A stretch of 64,000 nt of DNA from JAJPKK01 sp963800215. Its GTDB lineage: Bacteria; Pseudomonadota; Alphaproteobacteria; Rhizobiales; Xanthobacteraceae. The translations under genes were made by a program, and so were the position numbers. The stretch's first letter is position 1. Every line of letters starts with the position of its first letter. Positions 35,017-44,622 of this stretch are shown piece by piece. The stretch is from contig CAWCZY010000006.1 in NCBI GenBank assembly GCA_963800215.1, forward strand, positions 248,001-312,000, read 5' to 3'. The notes beneath the pieces were generated by a model. That model saw only the letters and a list, made by a program, of their open reading frames with translations, was not told the DNA's origin and did no database searches.

Positions 35017-36222
35017 TTATACCTGCTTGCGGTGCGCGAGCCTTCCTGCAAACCACAGGCCGAGCGCGGGCAGCAGCACCCCCGCCATGAAAAAGGCGGG
35101 GCGCGCGCCGAACCGGTCGACCACCGGGGCGACCAGCGAGACGCCGACGGGCTGCCCGATGTAGAGGGCGGCGGAAAACAGGCAGACGCCGGTGGCGCGC
35201 GCGTCCGGCGCCATCTGTGTCGCGTTGGTCTGCAGCGTGTTGTGCAGCATGTAGAAACCGAGCCCGATCATCATCACCGCGGCCGGGGTTGCCCACCACA
35301 CCGGCGCGACCGCCAGCATCAGGTAGGCAATGCCGAGGGTGACGGCGCCGTAGCCGGCCAGGCCGATCTCGCCGAATCGGGCGAACAACTGCCGCACGAA
35401 GACGGCATAGATCAGCCCACCGATCCCGAACGTGCCGATGACGAGGCCGACCAGGGTGAAATTGAGCCCGAATCGGCCATGAAGGTCAGCGCCCACATAG
35501 GCGAATGCGCCGAACATGAAGGCGCCTTCGAGAAACACCGCCAGCAGCATGATCCGCACCCAGGACGACCCGAGAATCCGCCTGTAGTCCGCCACCACGC
35601 TGGCAAGGGTCGCCGGCGAGCGCGACGGCTCGCGGGTGAGCGGATTGACCTTGAGTTCCCGCGCCAGACCGAGCGCGGCCGCCGCGAACAGGCCGGCCAG
35701 CACGAAAAATACCGTGCGCCAGCCGAATGCATCGCCGATCACGCCGCCCGCCGCCTGGCCGAACAATTGGCCGATGATCTGGCCGGACATGTAGCGTCCC
35801 AGCACCCGCTGGCGCCGGTCATAGGGCACGACATCGCCGATATAGGCCATGCCGAGCGGGATGATCCACGCCGCCCCGATGCCGGACGCGACCCGGGCGG
35901 CCAGCAGCATCGGCAATGAGGCGGTGAGGCCGCAGGCGAACACCACGACGGCGCAGAACGCCGTGGCGATGGCGATCATGCGGTATTTTCCGACCCGGTC
36001 GCCGACCGGTCCGCTGACGAGCTGCATCGAACCGTGCATGACCGAATAGGCGGAAACAACGATGGAGGCGGCCCCGACGGTGACGCCGAAATCGGCGGCG
36101 ATCTGCGGCAGCAGCGAGTTGGTCGAGCGCACCATCGCCTGGCTGGCAAATCCGGCGACGGCCAGCAGCACGATGGCGCGGGTCTGCGACGGGACCGGAA
36201 TGGAAGGGGAGGGTGCGAGCAC
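35017..36222 (-). CDS. MFS transporter
   Basis: Twelve-helix permease of about 401 residues, inner membrane. The loop 2-3 motif is GPVGDRVGKYR (DRxGRR-like), and the second-half equivalent is APVVDRFGARP. The N-terminal half begins after a short cytoplasmic leader (SQTRAIVLLAVAGFASQAM). I take the GTG at 36222 as start; no in-frame ATG exists until the first helix, and the ribosome site is weak. Family resemblance is to sugar/multidrug-type MFS exporters. The substrate cannot be inferred. It converges with the popZ-like gene and is divergent from valS. The 273-bp region between MFS and valS starts shows no further gene. Confidence 0.82.
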   Translation of the reverse strand: MLAPSPSIPVPSQTRAIVLLAVAGFASQAMVRSTNSLLPQIAADFGVTVGAASIVVSAYSVMHGSMQLVSGPVGDRVGKYRMIAIATAFCAVVVFACGLTASLPMLLAARVASGIGAAWIIPLGMAYIGDVVPYDRRQRVLGRYMSGQIIGQLFGQAAGGVIGDAFGWRTVFFVLAGLFAAAALGLARELKVNPLTREPSRSPATLASVVADYRRILGSSWVRIMLLAVFLEGAFMFGAFAYVGADLHGRFGLNFTLVGLVIGTFGIGGLIYAVFVRQLFARFGEIGLAGYGAVTLGIAYLMLAVAPVWWATPAAVMMIGLGFYMLHNTLQTNATQMAPDARATGVCLFSAALYIGQPVGVSLVAPVVDRFGARPAFFMAGVLLPALGLWFAGRLAHRKQV

Positions 36223-36495
36223 GTCGTGCCGATCGGATTCGAGGTGGGATTGGCGGCGAATTCCGCGACGAGTATTTGACGAGGCAGTAGGGCGCCGCCG
36301 TCGCCCGCCACTTATGAGCAATGTCGTGGCCGCATGTGGGCGAGCCGATGAATTTTCAATGATCGGCGGGTTCCGATCCGATTTGGGCTGCGCGCCGCCC
36401 GTGCCGGCGTTCGAATGCGCGGCCTTGCCGGGCCGGGGCGTTGACAGCAGGTGCCGCGATAGGCTTGTTGCAGCTCCAGACGCCGGGTGCCCGCA

Positions 36496-39267
36496 ATGAT
36501 CGAGAAAAACTATCGACCTGCCGAAATCGAGCGCCGTGTCTGGGCCGCCTGGGAGGAGGCGCAGGCGTTTCGGGCCGGCCGCCCGGAGCGCGCCAAGGCC
36601 AAGCCCTATTGCATCGTCATCCCGCCGCCCAACGTGACCGGCTCCCTGCACATGGGGCATGCCCTCAATAACACGCTGCAGGACGTGCTGTGCCGGTTCG
36701 AGCGCATGCGCGGCCGCGACGTGCTGTGGCAGCCGGGAACCGACCACGCCGGCATCGCCACCCAAATGGTGGTCGAGCGCCAGCTCATGGAGCGCCAGGA
36801 GCCCGCCCGCCGGGTCATGGGCCGCGAGAAATTCGTCGAGCGGGTGTGGGAGTGGAAGGCCGAATCCGGCGGCATCATCGTCAACCAGCTCAAGCGGCTC
36901 GGCGCCTCGCTGCGACTGGTCGCGCGAGCGCTTCACCATGGATGAGGGCCTCTCGCAAGGCCGTCCTCAAGGTGTTCGTCGAGCTTTACAATGAAGGCCT
37001 GATCTACAAGGACAAGCGGCTGGTCAATTGGGACCCCAAGCTGCTCACCGCCATTTCCGATCTCGAAGTGCAGCAGGTCGAGGTCAAGGGCCATCTCTGG
37101 TACATCAAATATCCGATCGAAGGCTCGGACGAGTTCATCGTGGTCGCGACCACGCGGCCGGAAACCATGCTCGGCGACACCGCGGTCGCGGTGCATCCCG
37201 ACAATGAGCGCCTCAAGCACCTCATCGGCAGGACCGCGGTGCTGCCGCTGGTCGGCCGTCGCATCAAGATCATCGGCGACGACTATGCCGATCCGGAGAA
37301 GGGCACCGGAGCGGTGAAGATCACGCCGGCCCACGACTTCAACGACTTCGAGGTCGGCCGGCGGCATCATCTGGCGATGATCAACGTGCTCGATGTCGAA
37401 GCCAGGCTCGACCTCGACGGCAATATCGAGTTCCTGGAAGGCGTGCCGGCATCGCCCGAACTCGACGAGACGCTCGCCTTGCACGGCCTCGATCGTTTCG
37501 CCGCGCGCAAGAAGATCGTCGAGCGCCTCGAAGCGGCGGGGCTCCTGGACAAGATCGAGCCGAACACGCACATGGTGCCCCATGGCGACCGCTCCGGCGT
37601 GGTGATCGAGCCCTTCCTCACCGATCAATGGTACGTCGACGCCAAGACACTGGCGCGCCCGGCGATCGCGGCGGTGCGCGACGGCTCGACCGTGTTCGTG
37701 CCGAAGAACTGGGAAAAGACCTATTTCGAATGGATGGAAAACATCCAGCCCTGGTGCATCTCGCGGCAATTGTGGTGGGGCCACCAGATTCCCGCCTGGT
37801 ACGGACCCGACGGCAAGGTGTTCGTCGCCGAGACCGAGGACGAGGCGGTGTCGCGCGCGCTCGGCTATTACGCCGAGACCGAGGCGATCACGCCGATGCA
37901 GGCCCACGACATGGCGCTCGACCCGGAGAGCCGCGCGCCGTTCCTTATCCGCGACGAGGACGTGCTCGATACCTGGTTCTCCTCCGCGCTGTGGGCGTTC
38001 TCGACGTTGGGCTGGCCGGACCGGACCCCCGAGCTCGCGCGCTATTACCCGACCGACACGCTCGTCACCGGCTTCGACATCATCTTCTTCTGGGTGGCGC
38101 GGATGATGATGATGGGGCTCCATTTCATGAAGGACGTTCCGTTTCGCACCGTCTACATCCACGCCCTCGTCCGCGACGAGAAGGGCGCCAAGATGTCGAA
38201 GTCGAAAGGCAACGTCATCGATCCCCTCGCACTGATCGACGAATACGGCGCCGACGCGCTTCGCTTCACGCTCGCTGCGATGGCGGCGCAGGGCCGCGAC
38301 ATCAAGCTGGCGAAGTCCCGTGTCGAAGGCTATCGCAACTTCGCGACCAAGCTGTGGAACGCCTGCCGCTTCGCCGAGATGAACGGCTGCGCGACCTTGC
38401 CGGGCTTCGAGCCGGACGACGTCGAGGAGGTCCTCAACCGCTGGATCGCCCATGAGACCGCGCGCACTGCCGCCCAAGTCACCGCGGCGCTCGAAGCCTA
38501 CAAGTTCAACGAGGCGGCGAGTGCGGTCTATCACTTCGTCTGGAACGTCTATTGCGACTGGTATATCGAGCTGGCCAAGCCCGTCCTGCTCGGCCCCGAG
38601 AGTCCGGCCAAGACCGAAACCTGCGCCATGGTGGCGTGGGCGCGCGACCAGATCCTCGCGCTGCTCCATCCCTTCATGCCGTTCATCACCGAGGAGCTGT
38701 GGGCGGTCACTGCCGAGGGCGGCGTCGCCCGCGACGGCCTGCTGGCGCTCTCGCCATGGCCGTTCCTCACCGGGCTCCATGACGAGGAGGCGGAAGCCGA
38801 GATCGGCTGGGTGGTCGACCTCGTCACCGCGATCCGCTCGGTGCGCGCGGAGATGAACATCCCGCCGGCGTCGCAGATTCCGCTGGTGCTCGCAGCAGCG
38901 TCCGAAAAGACGCGCGCGCGGGCGGAGCGCTGGGCCGACATGATCAAGCGGCTGGCGCGGATCGCCGACATCTCCTTCGTCGATGCGCCGCCCCAGGGCG
39001 CCGTCCAACTTGCTGGTGCGCGGCGACATCGCAGCGCTGCCGCTCAAGGGCGTCATCGACGTCGCCGCCGAAAAGACGCGGCTGGAAAAGGAGCTGGCGA
39101 AGGTCGCCGCCGACATCGCCCGCGTCGACGCCAAGCTCGGCAATGCCGATTTCATCGCCCGCGCGCCCGAGGAGGTGGTCGAAGGCGAGCGCGAAAAGCG
39201 CGACGAGGCGCTGGCGCGCCAGGCCAAGATCCTCGAGGCGCTGGAGCGGCTGAAATCGGTCACGTGA
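36496..39267 (+). CDS. valS: Valine--tRNA ligase, three one-base frameshifts
   Basis: Class I aminoacyl-tRNA synthetase charging tRNA-Val, about 920 residues. HIGH-type motif NVTGSLHMGHAL near residue 45 and KMSKSKGNVID near 560; editing (CP1) domain between (TTRPETMLGDTAVAVHPDN). The anticodon domain and the ValRS-specific C-terminal coiled coil (EKTRLEKELAKVAADI, KILEALERL) follow. Three breaks are each repaired by removing one G: near 36909 (GASCDWSRERF), near 36955 (GLSKAVLKVF) and in GGG at 38996-38998 (PPQAPSNLLVRG). An essential gene cannot be so broken, so these are probably sequence errors. Start ATG at 36496; the GTG at 36487 is in frame. Divergent from the MFS gene. Confidence 0.92.
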
Positions 39268-39299
39268 GCTTCGCTAACCCGACACCTGAAGTACAAGGC

Positions 39300-40274
39300 A
39301 TGCCGAACCTTCCCCTCTCGCTCGCCTGCTGGGACTATGATCGCACCCGGCCGCTGTTCGACGGCAGCGTCAAGGCACAGGGCATCGATCTCGACTTCAA
39401 GGTGATGCGGCCGCGCCAGATTTTTCCGCGCATGCTGGAGCACCGGGAATTCCAGGTCTCCGAGCTGTCGTTCGCCTCCTTCGCCTCGCTCAAGGCGCGC
39501 GGCAATTGCCCGTTCGTCGGCCTGCCGATCGCGCTGTCGAAGATCTTCCGCCACTCCTGCATCTATGTGCGGCCCGGCGCCGGCATCAGGACGCCCGAGG
39601 ATTTGAAGGGCAAGCGTGTCGGGGTGTCCCAATACGCCGCGAGCGCCATCGTCTTCATGCGCGGAATGATGCAGCACGACCACGGCGTGATGCCGGGGGA
39701 CACCCATTGGTTCATGGGCGGGCTCAATGCGCCGGTGGCGCCGCCCCAGGTGCCGCTGAAGCTGCCGGCGGATGTGCGGCTCGACTACCTCAAGGCCGAT
39801 CAGACCCTGGAGGGGCTGATGGAGAGCGGCGGCCTCGATGCGCTCTATTCGGTCTACATCCCCTCGATCTTCCGCAGCGGCTCGCCGTCGATCGCGCGGC
39901 TGTGGCCGAACTTTAGGGAGATGGAGACCGATTATTTCCGCCGCACCGGGATCTTCCCGGTGATGCACATCATGGTCATTCGCGAAGACGTGCACCGCGA
40001 CCATCCCTGGGTGGCGAACAGCGTCTATCGGGCGTTCTGCGAGGCCCGCGACATCGCGCTCGAATGCTTGCCCGACAGCGATGCGCTCCATGTGGCGCTG
40101 CCGTTCCTGCTCGACCATGTGGAGGAGACGTGGCGGGTGTTCGGCAAGCATTATTGGGACTACGGGATCGAACCCAACCGGCCGGCCTTCGAGGCCATGG
40201 GCCGCTACATGTTCGAGCAGGGCCTCGCCCCGCGCGTGGTGACGCCCGAGGAGATGTTCGTGGCGTGCGGATAG
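39300..40274 (+). CDS. 4,5-Dihydroxyphthalate decarboxylase-like protein (periplasmic-binding fold)
   Basis: 324 residues, starting MPNLPLSLACWDYDRTRPLF. This opening and the blocks GIDLDF, GLPIALSKIFRH and EDLKGKRVGVSQYAASA match a family widely annotated as 4,5-dihydroxyphthalate decarboxylase and structurally related to ABC substrate-binding proteins. I see no signal peptide, so the protein is probably cytoplasmic and thus an enzyme or regulator rather than a transport receptor. It lies 32 bp after valS on the same strand and may share its transcript. No other phthalate gene is adjacent. A true decarboxylase activity is uncertain because the family name rests on few members. Confidence 0.72.
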   Translation: MPNLPLSLACWDYDRTRPLFDGSVKAQGIDLDFKVMRPRQIFPRMLEHREFQVSELSFASFASLKARGNCPFVGLPIALSKIFRHSCIYVRPGAGIRTPEDLKGKRVGVSQYAASAIVFMRGMMQHDHGVMPGDTHWFMGGLNAPVAPPQVPLKLPADVRLDYLKADQTLEGLMESGGLDALYSVYIPSIFRSGSPSIARLWPNFREMETDYFRRTGIFPVMHIMVIREDVHRDHPWVANSVYRAFCEARDIALECLPDSDALHVALPFLLDHVEETWRVFGKHYWDYGIEPNRPAFEAMGRYMFEQGLAPRVVTPEEMFVACG

Positions 40275-40330
40275 ATCGTCGAGACCTATGCGTAGGATGG
40301 GTAGAGCGAAGCGAAACCCATCCCACGTAG

Positions 40331-41146
40331 CTACGGCCCCCGTCGCATCGTCCATAAAATCGCGTTGGTCAGCATCTGCTGATAGCGCGGGTCGCGCCAC
40401 ACCGCCTCCTCGTGTCCGAGCGCGGTATAGAACACGCGCCCGCGGCCGAACGAACGTGTCCAGGCGAGCGGCCAGCCGTAGTCCTGCCGGTGCACGTTGG
40501 GCGCATCGAGGTCGACCGACGCGGGGTCGAGACGCAGCAGGATGCGTGAGCCCTGCGCATCGAAATCCCGGATCTGGTAGATCTCGTCGTCGACCGCGAA
40601 CGAGGGTGCGAGAAAGGCGACCAGCGGGTTGCCGGGATCGGCGACCTCGATGGTCACTTTCTGATGCCAGGGATGCTCGTTGAAATAGCCGCCGATGAGC
40701 TTTTGGTATTCCGGCCACATGTAGAACGTGTCGGTCGCGGAGTGGACGCCGAGGAAGCCGCGGCCGGACCGCACGAAAGCAAGAAGCGCGGCCTTCTGGG
40801 CGTCGCTCATGGGCAATTCGCCCGTGGTGAAGAACATCACCGCGGCATAGTGCCGGAGGTTCTCGGCGGTGAACGCGGCGACATCCTCCGTCGCCGTGAC
40901 ACGGAAGGCACGGGAATTCTCGCCGAGCTGCGCGAGCACCGCCTGGGAGGTCGCGATGACCTCGTGCCGGTAGCCGGCCGAATGGGTGAAATAGAGGATG
41001 CGGTTGGGCCAATGCTCGGCGTGTGCCGGTGATGCGGCCGACGCCGCGGCGAGTGCGATCCACAGGGCGCCCTGGATTGCAGCCCGCGCAATGATGGTGG
41101 CGGCATCGAACCAAGCCCGGATCAGAATTCGACCGTTCGGACTCAT
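40331..41146 (-). CDS. ThuA-domain protein, exported
   Basis: 271 residues. Signal peptide (ALWIALAAASAASPAHA, about 28-44), then a ThuA class I glutamine amidotransferase-like domain: ILYFTHSAGYRHEVI, AVMFFTTGELPMSD, GRGFLGVHSATDTFY, WPEYQKLIGGYFNEHPWHQ and RVFYTALGHEEAVW. These are the family landmarks in order. ThuA was described in trehalose use by Sinorhizobium. Secreted relatives act on glycosides or have unknown roles. It converges with the decarboxylase-like gene. The unusually long basic leader (SPNGRILIRAWFDAAT) before the hydrophobic core suggests the start may be later, but no better ATG is in frame. Confidence 0.85.
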   Translation of the reverse strand: MSPNGRILIRAWFDAATIIARAAIQGALWIALAAASAASPAHAEHWPNRILYFTHSAGYRHEVIATSQAVLAQLGENSRAFRVTATEDVAAFTAENLRHYAAVMFFTTGELPMSDAQKAALLAFVRSGRGFLGVHSATDTFYMWPEYQKLIGGYFNEHPWHQKVTIEVADPGNPLVAFLAPSFAVDDEIYQIRDFDAQGSRILLRLDPASVDLDAPNVHRQDYGWPLAWTRSFGRGRVFYTALGHEEAVWRDPRYQQMLTNAILWTMRRGP

Positions 41147-41395
41147 GACCCGTTCCGCCCTTGCATGCTTCTTTGGCGTCAGGATAGTCGCCTTGGCCTA
41201 TGAATGCCAAACGGCGTTCGTCCAGGCGGGTCGGCCCGGCTTTCTTTCGCTCCGCCGTCCAAGGTCCTGTCATGGACCGCATCGGGGAAATGTCTACTTT
41301 CGCAGGCGACGCCGGGCATGATAGCGTTGCATGTGTATGTGCCGCCTGCATCGGGGCCGAAATTCGCCGGCCCGCATGCTGCACCGGAGACATTG

Positions 41396-41971
41396 ATGGG
41401 AAAGACCCTCGCATACGCGATTGCGCTGGCCGGAGCAGGCCTCATGGCCGGTTCGGTTGCGGTGTTCGGCGTGCGCGCGCCCGCCGATCCCAGCGCCGTC
41501 GCGTCGGCCTGGACCGAGGTCAAATGGCCGTTCCTTTTGGATCAATGGGGCATCGGCAAAGCCTTCACCTGCCTGCCGGCGGATTGCGGGGTTAAGGTCG
41601 ACGTCTATATCCGGCCCAAGATCGGCTTCTGCAACTGCTCCACCGGCGTCGCCGACGACGCCGAGCTCGAGCGGGTCGCCGACACCGACCTCGTGAGCCC
41701 AAAGACCCGGCCCGTCGGCGCGAGCCGGCCGGTGAAGATCGGCTGGATGAGGGGCTTGGCGCGGCCCTATTGGGTGTCCGACGGCGAAGCCAGCGAAACC
41801 CTGCTGTCGGTCGCCTTCAATGACGAGTGCGACGTGGTGGTGGCGGTCGCCGCCATCGGCGACGGCGATCCCGCCGTGGTCGAGCCGGCCGTCATCGCCT
41901 TCCTCAACAGCACCCCGATGGTGCTGTGGGCGAAGAAGGAACTCGGCCTGGAGTATACACGCCGGGACTGA
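41396..41971 (+). CDS. Exported Cys-containing protein of unknown function
   Basis: 191 residues from the ATG at 41396, with CGGAGA six bases upstream; the 64 residues before it in the same frame are shadow sequence. A signal-anchor-like stretch (LAYAIALAGAGLMAGSVAVFGV) is followed by a domain with four Cys (FTCLPADCG and GFCNCSTGV), then GWMRGLARPYWV and DECDVVVAVAAIGDGDP. The blocks look conserved in character, but I do not recognise the family. It is followed by an inverted pair of dispersed repeats (41980-42089), which probably ends its transcript. Confidence 0.68.
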   Translation: MGKTLAYAIALAGAGLMAGSVAVFGVRAPADPSAVASAWTEVKWPFLLDQWGIGKAFTCLPADCGVKVDVYIRPKIGFCNCSTGVADDAELERVADTDLVSPKTRPVGASRPVKIGWMRGLARPYWVSDGEASETLLSVAFNDECDVVVAVAAIGDGDPAVVEPAVIAFLNSTPMVLWAKKELGLEYTRRD

Positions 41972-41979
41972 TGAGGTTT

Positions 41980-42089
41980 GCTCCCCTCTCCCGCTTGCGG
42001 GGGAGGGTCAGGGAGGGGGCAATTTTTACGGCATAGGCTCGCCTTGAGAGCCCCCTCCCCAACCCTCCCCCGCAAGCGGGAGAGGGAGC
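41980..42089. repeat. Inverted pair of REP-like repeats
   Basis: A 41-bp arm (41980-42020) and a 40-bp arm (42050-42089) are near-perfect reverse complements around a 29-bp centre. Each arm is itself palindromic (CCCGCTTGCGGG / CCCGCAAGCGGG). The pair sits 3' of the exported protein gene and before the convergent glycosylase gene, and could stop transcription from both sides. Confidence 0.75.
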
Positions 42090-42121
42090 AAGAACCGTTC
42101 GATCACGCGAATTGAAGCGAT
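42046..42121. repeat. Dispersed REP-like repeat, copy B (76 bp)
   Basis: Copy of the 76-bp element at 10948-11023, with about 8-10 differences, including the non-palindromic tail TTCGATCACGCGAATTGAAGCGAT. Its core forms the right arm of the inverted pair at 41980-42089. Confidence 0.75.
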
Positions 42122-42135
42122 GAACGTCCGCGTCC

Positions 42136-42729
42136 TCAATCCCGCCCCTTGAACGGCCGGCTCAGGAAACGCGACCCGGCCACCCCGTAACGCCAGGGCC
42201 GCTCCACCGCCTTGGAAAGGCCGATCCGCGGCCCGGTCGCGATCTCCACCGCCGCGGTGCGGGCATAGAGCGCGAACGGCGGCCGGTCGAGCCGCAGGCC
42301 GTTATGGGCGTGGGTCACGGCGAGCGCCTCGCACAGCCGCCCCGGGCCCGCGCACAGAAGTCGCTCATCCGACAAGCCGCGGCGCCGGCGCATCGTCGCC
42401 AGGCCGGCGATGGGCTGGAGCGCGCGGATCAGCACCGCGCTCGCGCTGCCTTCACCCTCGCAGACGAAGTTGAGGCACCAGTGGATGCCGTAGGAGCGGT
42501 AGATATAGGCGTAACCGGCCGGCCCGAACATGATGGCGTTGCGGTCGGTGCGGCCGTGATAGCTGTGCGCGGCGGGATCGGTGTGGTGATAGGCCTCGAC
42601 TTCGACGATCACTCCGCCGACGCCGCCGACCAGCAATGTGGCACCGATGAGGTCGGGTGCGACTTCATGGACACTGCGGTCAAAGAACGGCCGCGTCAGT
42701 CGTTCCCGGAGGCTGTGCATTGGGGTCAC
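42136..42729 (-). CDS. 3-Methyladenine DNA glycosylase (AAG/MPG family)
   Basis: 197 residues. Cytoplasmic base-excision-repair enzyme that removes alkylated purines. Family landmarks: FFDRSVHEVAPDLIG at the start, VIVEVEAYHHTDPAAHSYHGRTDRNA with the catalytic Glu and His/Tyr context, MFGPAGYAYIYRSYGIHWCLNFVC, VLIRALQPIAG and GPGRLCEAL. All are in the expected order for the AAG fold. An in-frame ATG at 42720 is an alternative start; neither has a strong ribosome site. Its start lies 168 bp from ilvD, divergently transcribed. Confidence 0.88.
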   Translation of the reverse strand: MTPMHSLRERLTRPFFDRSVHEVAPDLIGATLLVGGVGGVIVEVEAYHHTDPAAHSYHGRTDRNAIMFGPAGYAYIYRSYGIHWCLNFVCEGEGSASAVLIRALQPIAGLATMRRRRGLSDERLLCAGPGRLCEALAVTHAHNGLRLDRPPFALYARTAAVEIATGPRIGLSKAVERPWRYGVAGSRFLSRPFKGRD

Positions 42730-42775
42730 ATCTGTGGCTTGTGCGCAACATATTCACAACATCTGGCATATTTTC

Positions 42776-42803
42776 TTGACCCGAGCACACCCGCCCCTAT
42801 TCC
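42776..42803 (+). promoter_or_regulatory. Candidate sigma-70 promoter of ilvD
   Basis: TTGACC (42776-42781) and TATTCC (42798-42803) are separated by 16 bp, 95 bp upstream of the ilvD start, just downstream of an AT-richer patch. This is the only good match I see in the intergenic region. It is not experimentally supported. Confidence 0.35.
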
Positions 42804-42897
42804 GCCACAGCGCTGCATGATTTCGATACCGCGTGGCGTGGCCGCAGGCACACACGGGCGGATCGCGTTTGCTGATCCGGAGTAGGACACAGATTTC

Positions 42898-44622
42898 ATG
42901 GACGCCAAGACCAGCCTCAAAAGCAGACTTCCCAGCCGGCATGTGACCGAGGGCCCGGAGCGGGCGCCGCACCGCTCCTACTATTACGCCATGGGGCTGA
43001 CGACCGAACAGATCCACCAGCCTTTCGTCGGGGTCGCGAGCTGCTGGAACGAAGCGGCTCCGTGCAACATCTCGCTGATGCGTCAGGCGCAGGCGGCGAA
43101 AAAGGGCGTCGCGGCGGCCGGCGGCACGGCGCGGGAATTCTGCACCATCACGGTCACCGACGGCATCGCCATGGGCCATGACGGCATGAAGTCGTCATTG
43201 CCGTCGCGCGAGGTCATCGCCGACTCGGTCGAGCTTACGGTGCGCGGCCACGGCTATGACGCCCTGATCGGGCTCGCCGGCTGCGACAAATCTTTGCCGG
43301 GCATGATGATGGCCATGTGCCGCCTCAACGTGCCGTCGATCTTCATTTACGGCGGATCGATCCTGCCCGGCACGTTCAAGGGCAAGCCGGTCACCGTGCA
43401 GGACGTGTTCGAAGCGGTCGGCAAGCATTCGGTCGGCCAGATGTCCGATGACGACCTCGAAACCCTGGAGCAGGTTGCCTGCCCGTCGGCGGGCGCCTGC
43501 GGGGCCCAGTTCACCGCCAACACCATGGCGACCGTCTCCGAGGCGATCGGGCTCGCTTTGCCCTATTCGGCCGGCGCTCCCGCCCCTTACGAGTTCCGCG
43601 ACAAGTTCTGCATGATCGCCGGCGAGCAGGTGATGGAGCTCATCAAGGCCAACCTGCGGCCGCGCGCCATCGTCACCCGCAAGGCGCTGGAAAACGCCGC
43701 CGCGGTGGTCGCCGCTTCCGGAGGATCTACCAACGCCGCCCTTCATTTGCCGGCCATCGCCCATGAATGCGGGATCACTTTTGATCTCTTCGATGTCGCC
43801 GAAGTGTTCAAGCGCACGCCCTATATCGCAGATCTGAAACCGAGCGGCCGTTATGTCGCCAAAGATTTATTCGAGGCTGGCGGCGTTCCGTTGCTTATGA
43901 AGACCTTGCTGGATCACGGTTTTCTGCATGGAGAATGCATGACCGTGACCGGCCGTAGCGTGGCTGAGAACATGAAGCGCGTGGTGTGGAATGACGATCA
44001 GGACGTGGTCCGTCCCGCCGACCGGCCGTTGCTCGCCACCGGCGGCGTCGTCGGGCTCACCGGCAACCTCGCGCCCGAAGGGGCGATCGTCAAAGTCGCC
44101 GGCATGTCGAGCCCGAAATTTGCCGGCCCGGCGCGATGCTTCGACGGGGAAGAAGCCTGCTTCGAGGCGGTCAAAAATCGGACCTACAGGGAAGGCGAGG
44201 TGCTGGTGATCCGCTACGAGGGCCCCAAGGGCGGGCCCGGCATGCGGGAGATGCTCGCCACCACCGCGGCGCTGTATGGCCAGGGTATGGGCAGCAAAGT
44301 AGCCCTCATCACCGATGGCCGGTTCTCCGGCGCCACCCGCGGCCTGTGCGTCGGTCATGTCGGCCCCGAGGCCGCGGTCGGCGGTCCGATCGCCCATCTG
44401 CGCGACGGCGACATCATCGCGATAGATGCCGACGCGGGCACGCTCGAGGTTCGGCTCGACCAGGCCGAACTCGACCGGCGACGGGCGGCGTGGCGGCCGC
44501 GCGAGTCCGCCTTCGCCTCCGGTTACATCTGGAAATATGCGCAGCAGGTCGGGCCGGCGCGCAATGGGGCCGTCACCCATCCGGGCGGCGCAGCCGAGAA
44601 GTCGTGTTATGCGGATATCTGA
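42898..44622 (+). CDS. ilvD: Dihydroxy-acid dehydratase
   Basis: 574 residues, complete. Catalyses the dehydration of 2,3-dihydroxy acids in isoleucine, valine and pantothenate synthesis, using a [2Fe-2S] cluster and Mg. The three cluster cysteines are in place: Cys49 (VASCWNE), Cys129 (AGCDKSLPG) and Cys201 (PSAGACGAQFTANTM); TVTDGIAMGH and the C-terminal LITDGRFSGATRG are typical. The annotation fits IlvD better than sugar-acid dehydratases because of length and motif spacing. An exoR-like gene starts 14 bp before the ilvD stop, so the two are likely co-translated. A candidate promoter lies at 42776-42803. Confidence 0.95.
   Translation: MDAKTSLKSRLPSRHVTEGPERAPHRSYYYAMGLTTEQIHQPFVGVASCWNEAAPCNISLMRQAQAAKKGVAAAGGTAREFCTITVTDGIAMGHDGMKSSLPSREVIADSVELTVRGHGYDALIGLAGCDKSLPGMMMAMCRLNVPSIFIYGGSILPGTFKGKPVTVQDVFEAVGKHSVGQMSDDDLETLEQVACPSAGACGAQFTANTMATVSEAIGLALPYSAGAPAPYEFRDKFCMIAGEQVMELIKANLRPRAIVTRKALENAAAVVAASGGSTNAALHLPAIAHECGITFDLFDVAEVFKRTPYIADLKPSGRYVAKDLFEAGGVPLLMKTLLDHGFLHGECMTVTGRSVAENMKRVVWNDDQDVVRPADRPLLATGGVVGLTGNLAPEGAIVKVAGMSSPKFAGPARCFDGEEACFEAVKNRTYREGEVLVIRYEGPKGGPGMREMLATTAALYGQGMGSKVALITDGRFSGATRGLCVGHVGPEAAVGGPIAHLRDGDIIAIDADAGTLEVRLDQAELDRRRAAWRPRESAFASGYIWKYAQQVGPARNGAVTHPGGAAEKSCYADI

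Noticed and set aside
36223..36495. Possible leader gene or RNA between MFS and valS
   Set aside because: No terminator/antiterminator pair or T-box-like feature was seen, and no coding frame.
36933..41414. A 1493-codon minus-strand frame
   Set aside because: It runs antisense through valS and two other clear genes. In GC-rich DNA the antisense frame rarely meets a stop, and its protein is Arg/His/Asp-rich with no domain.
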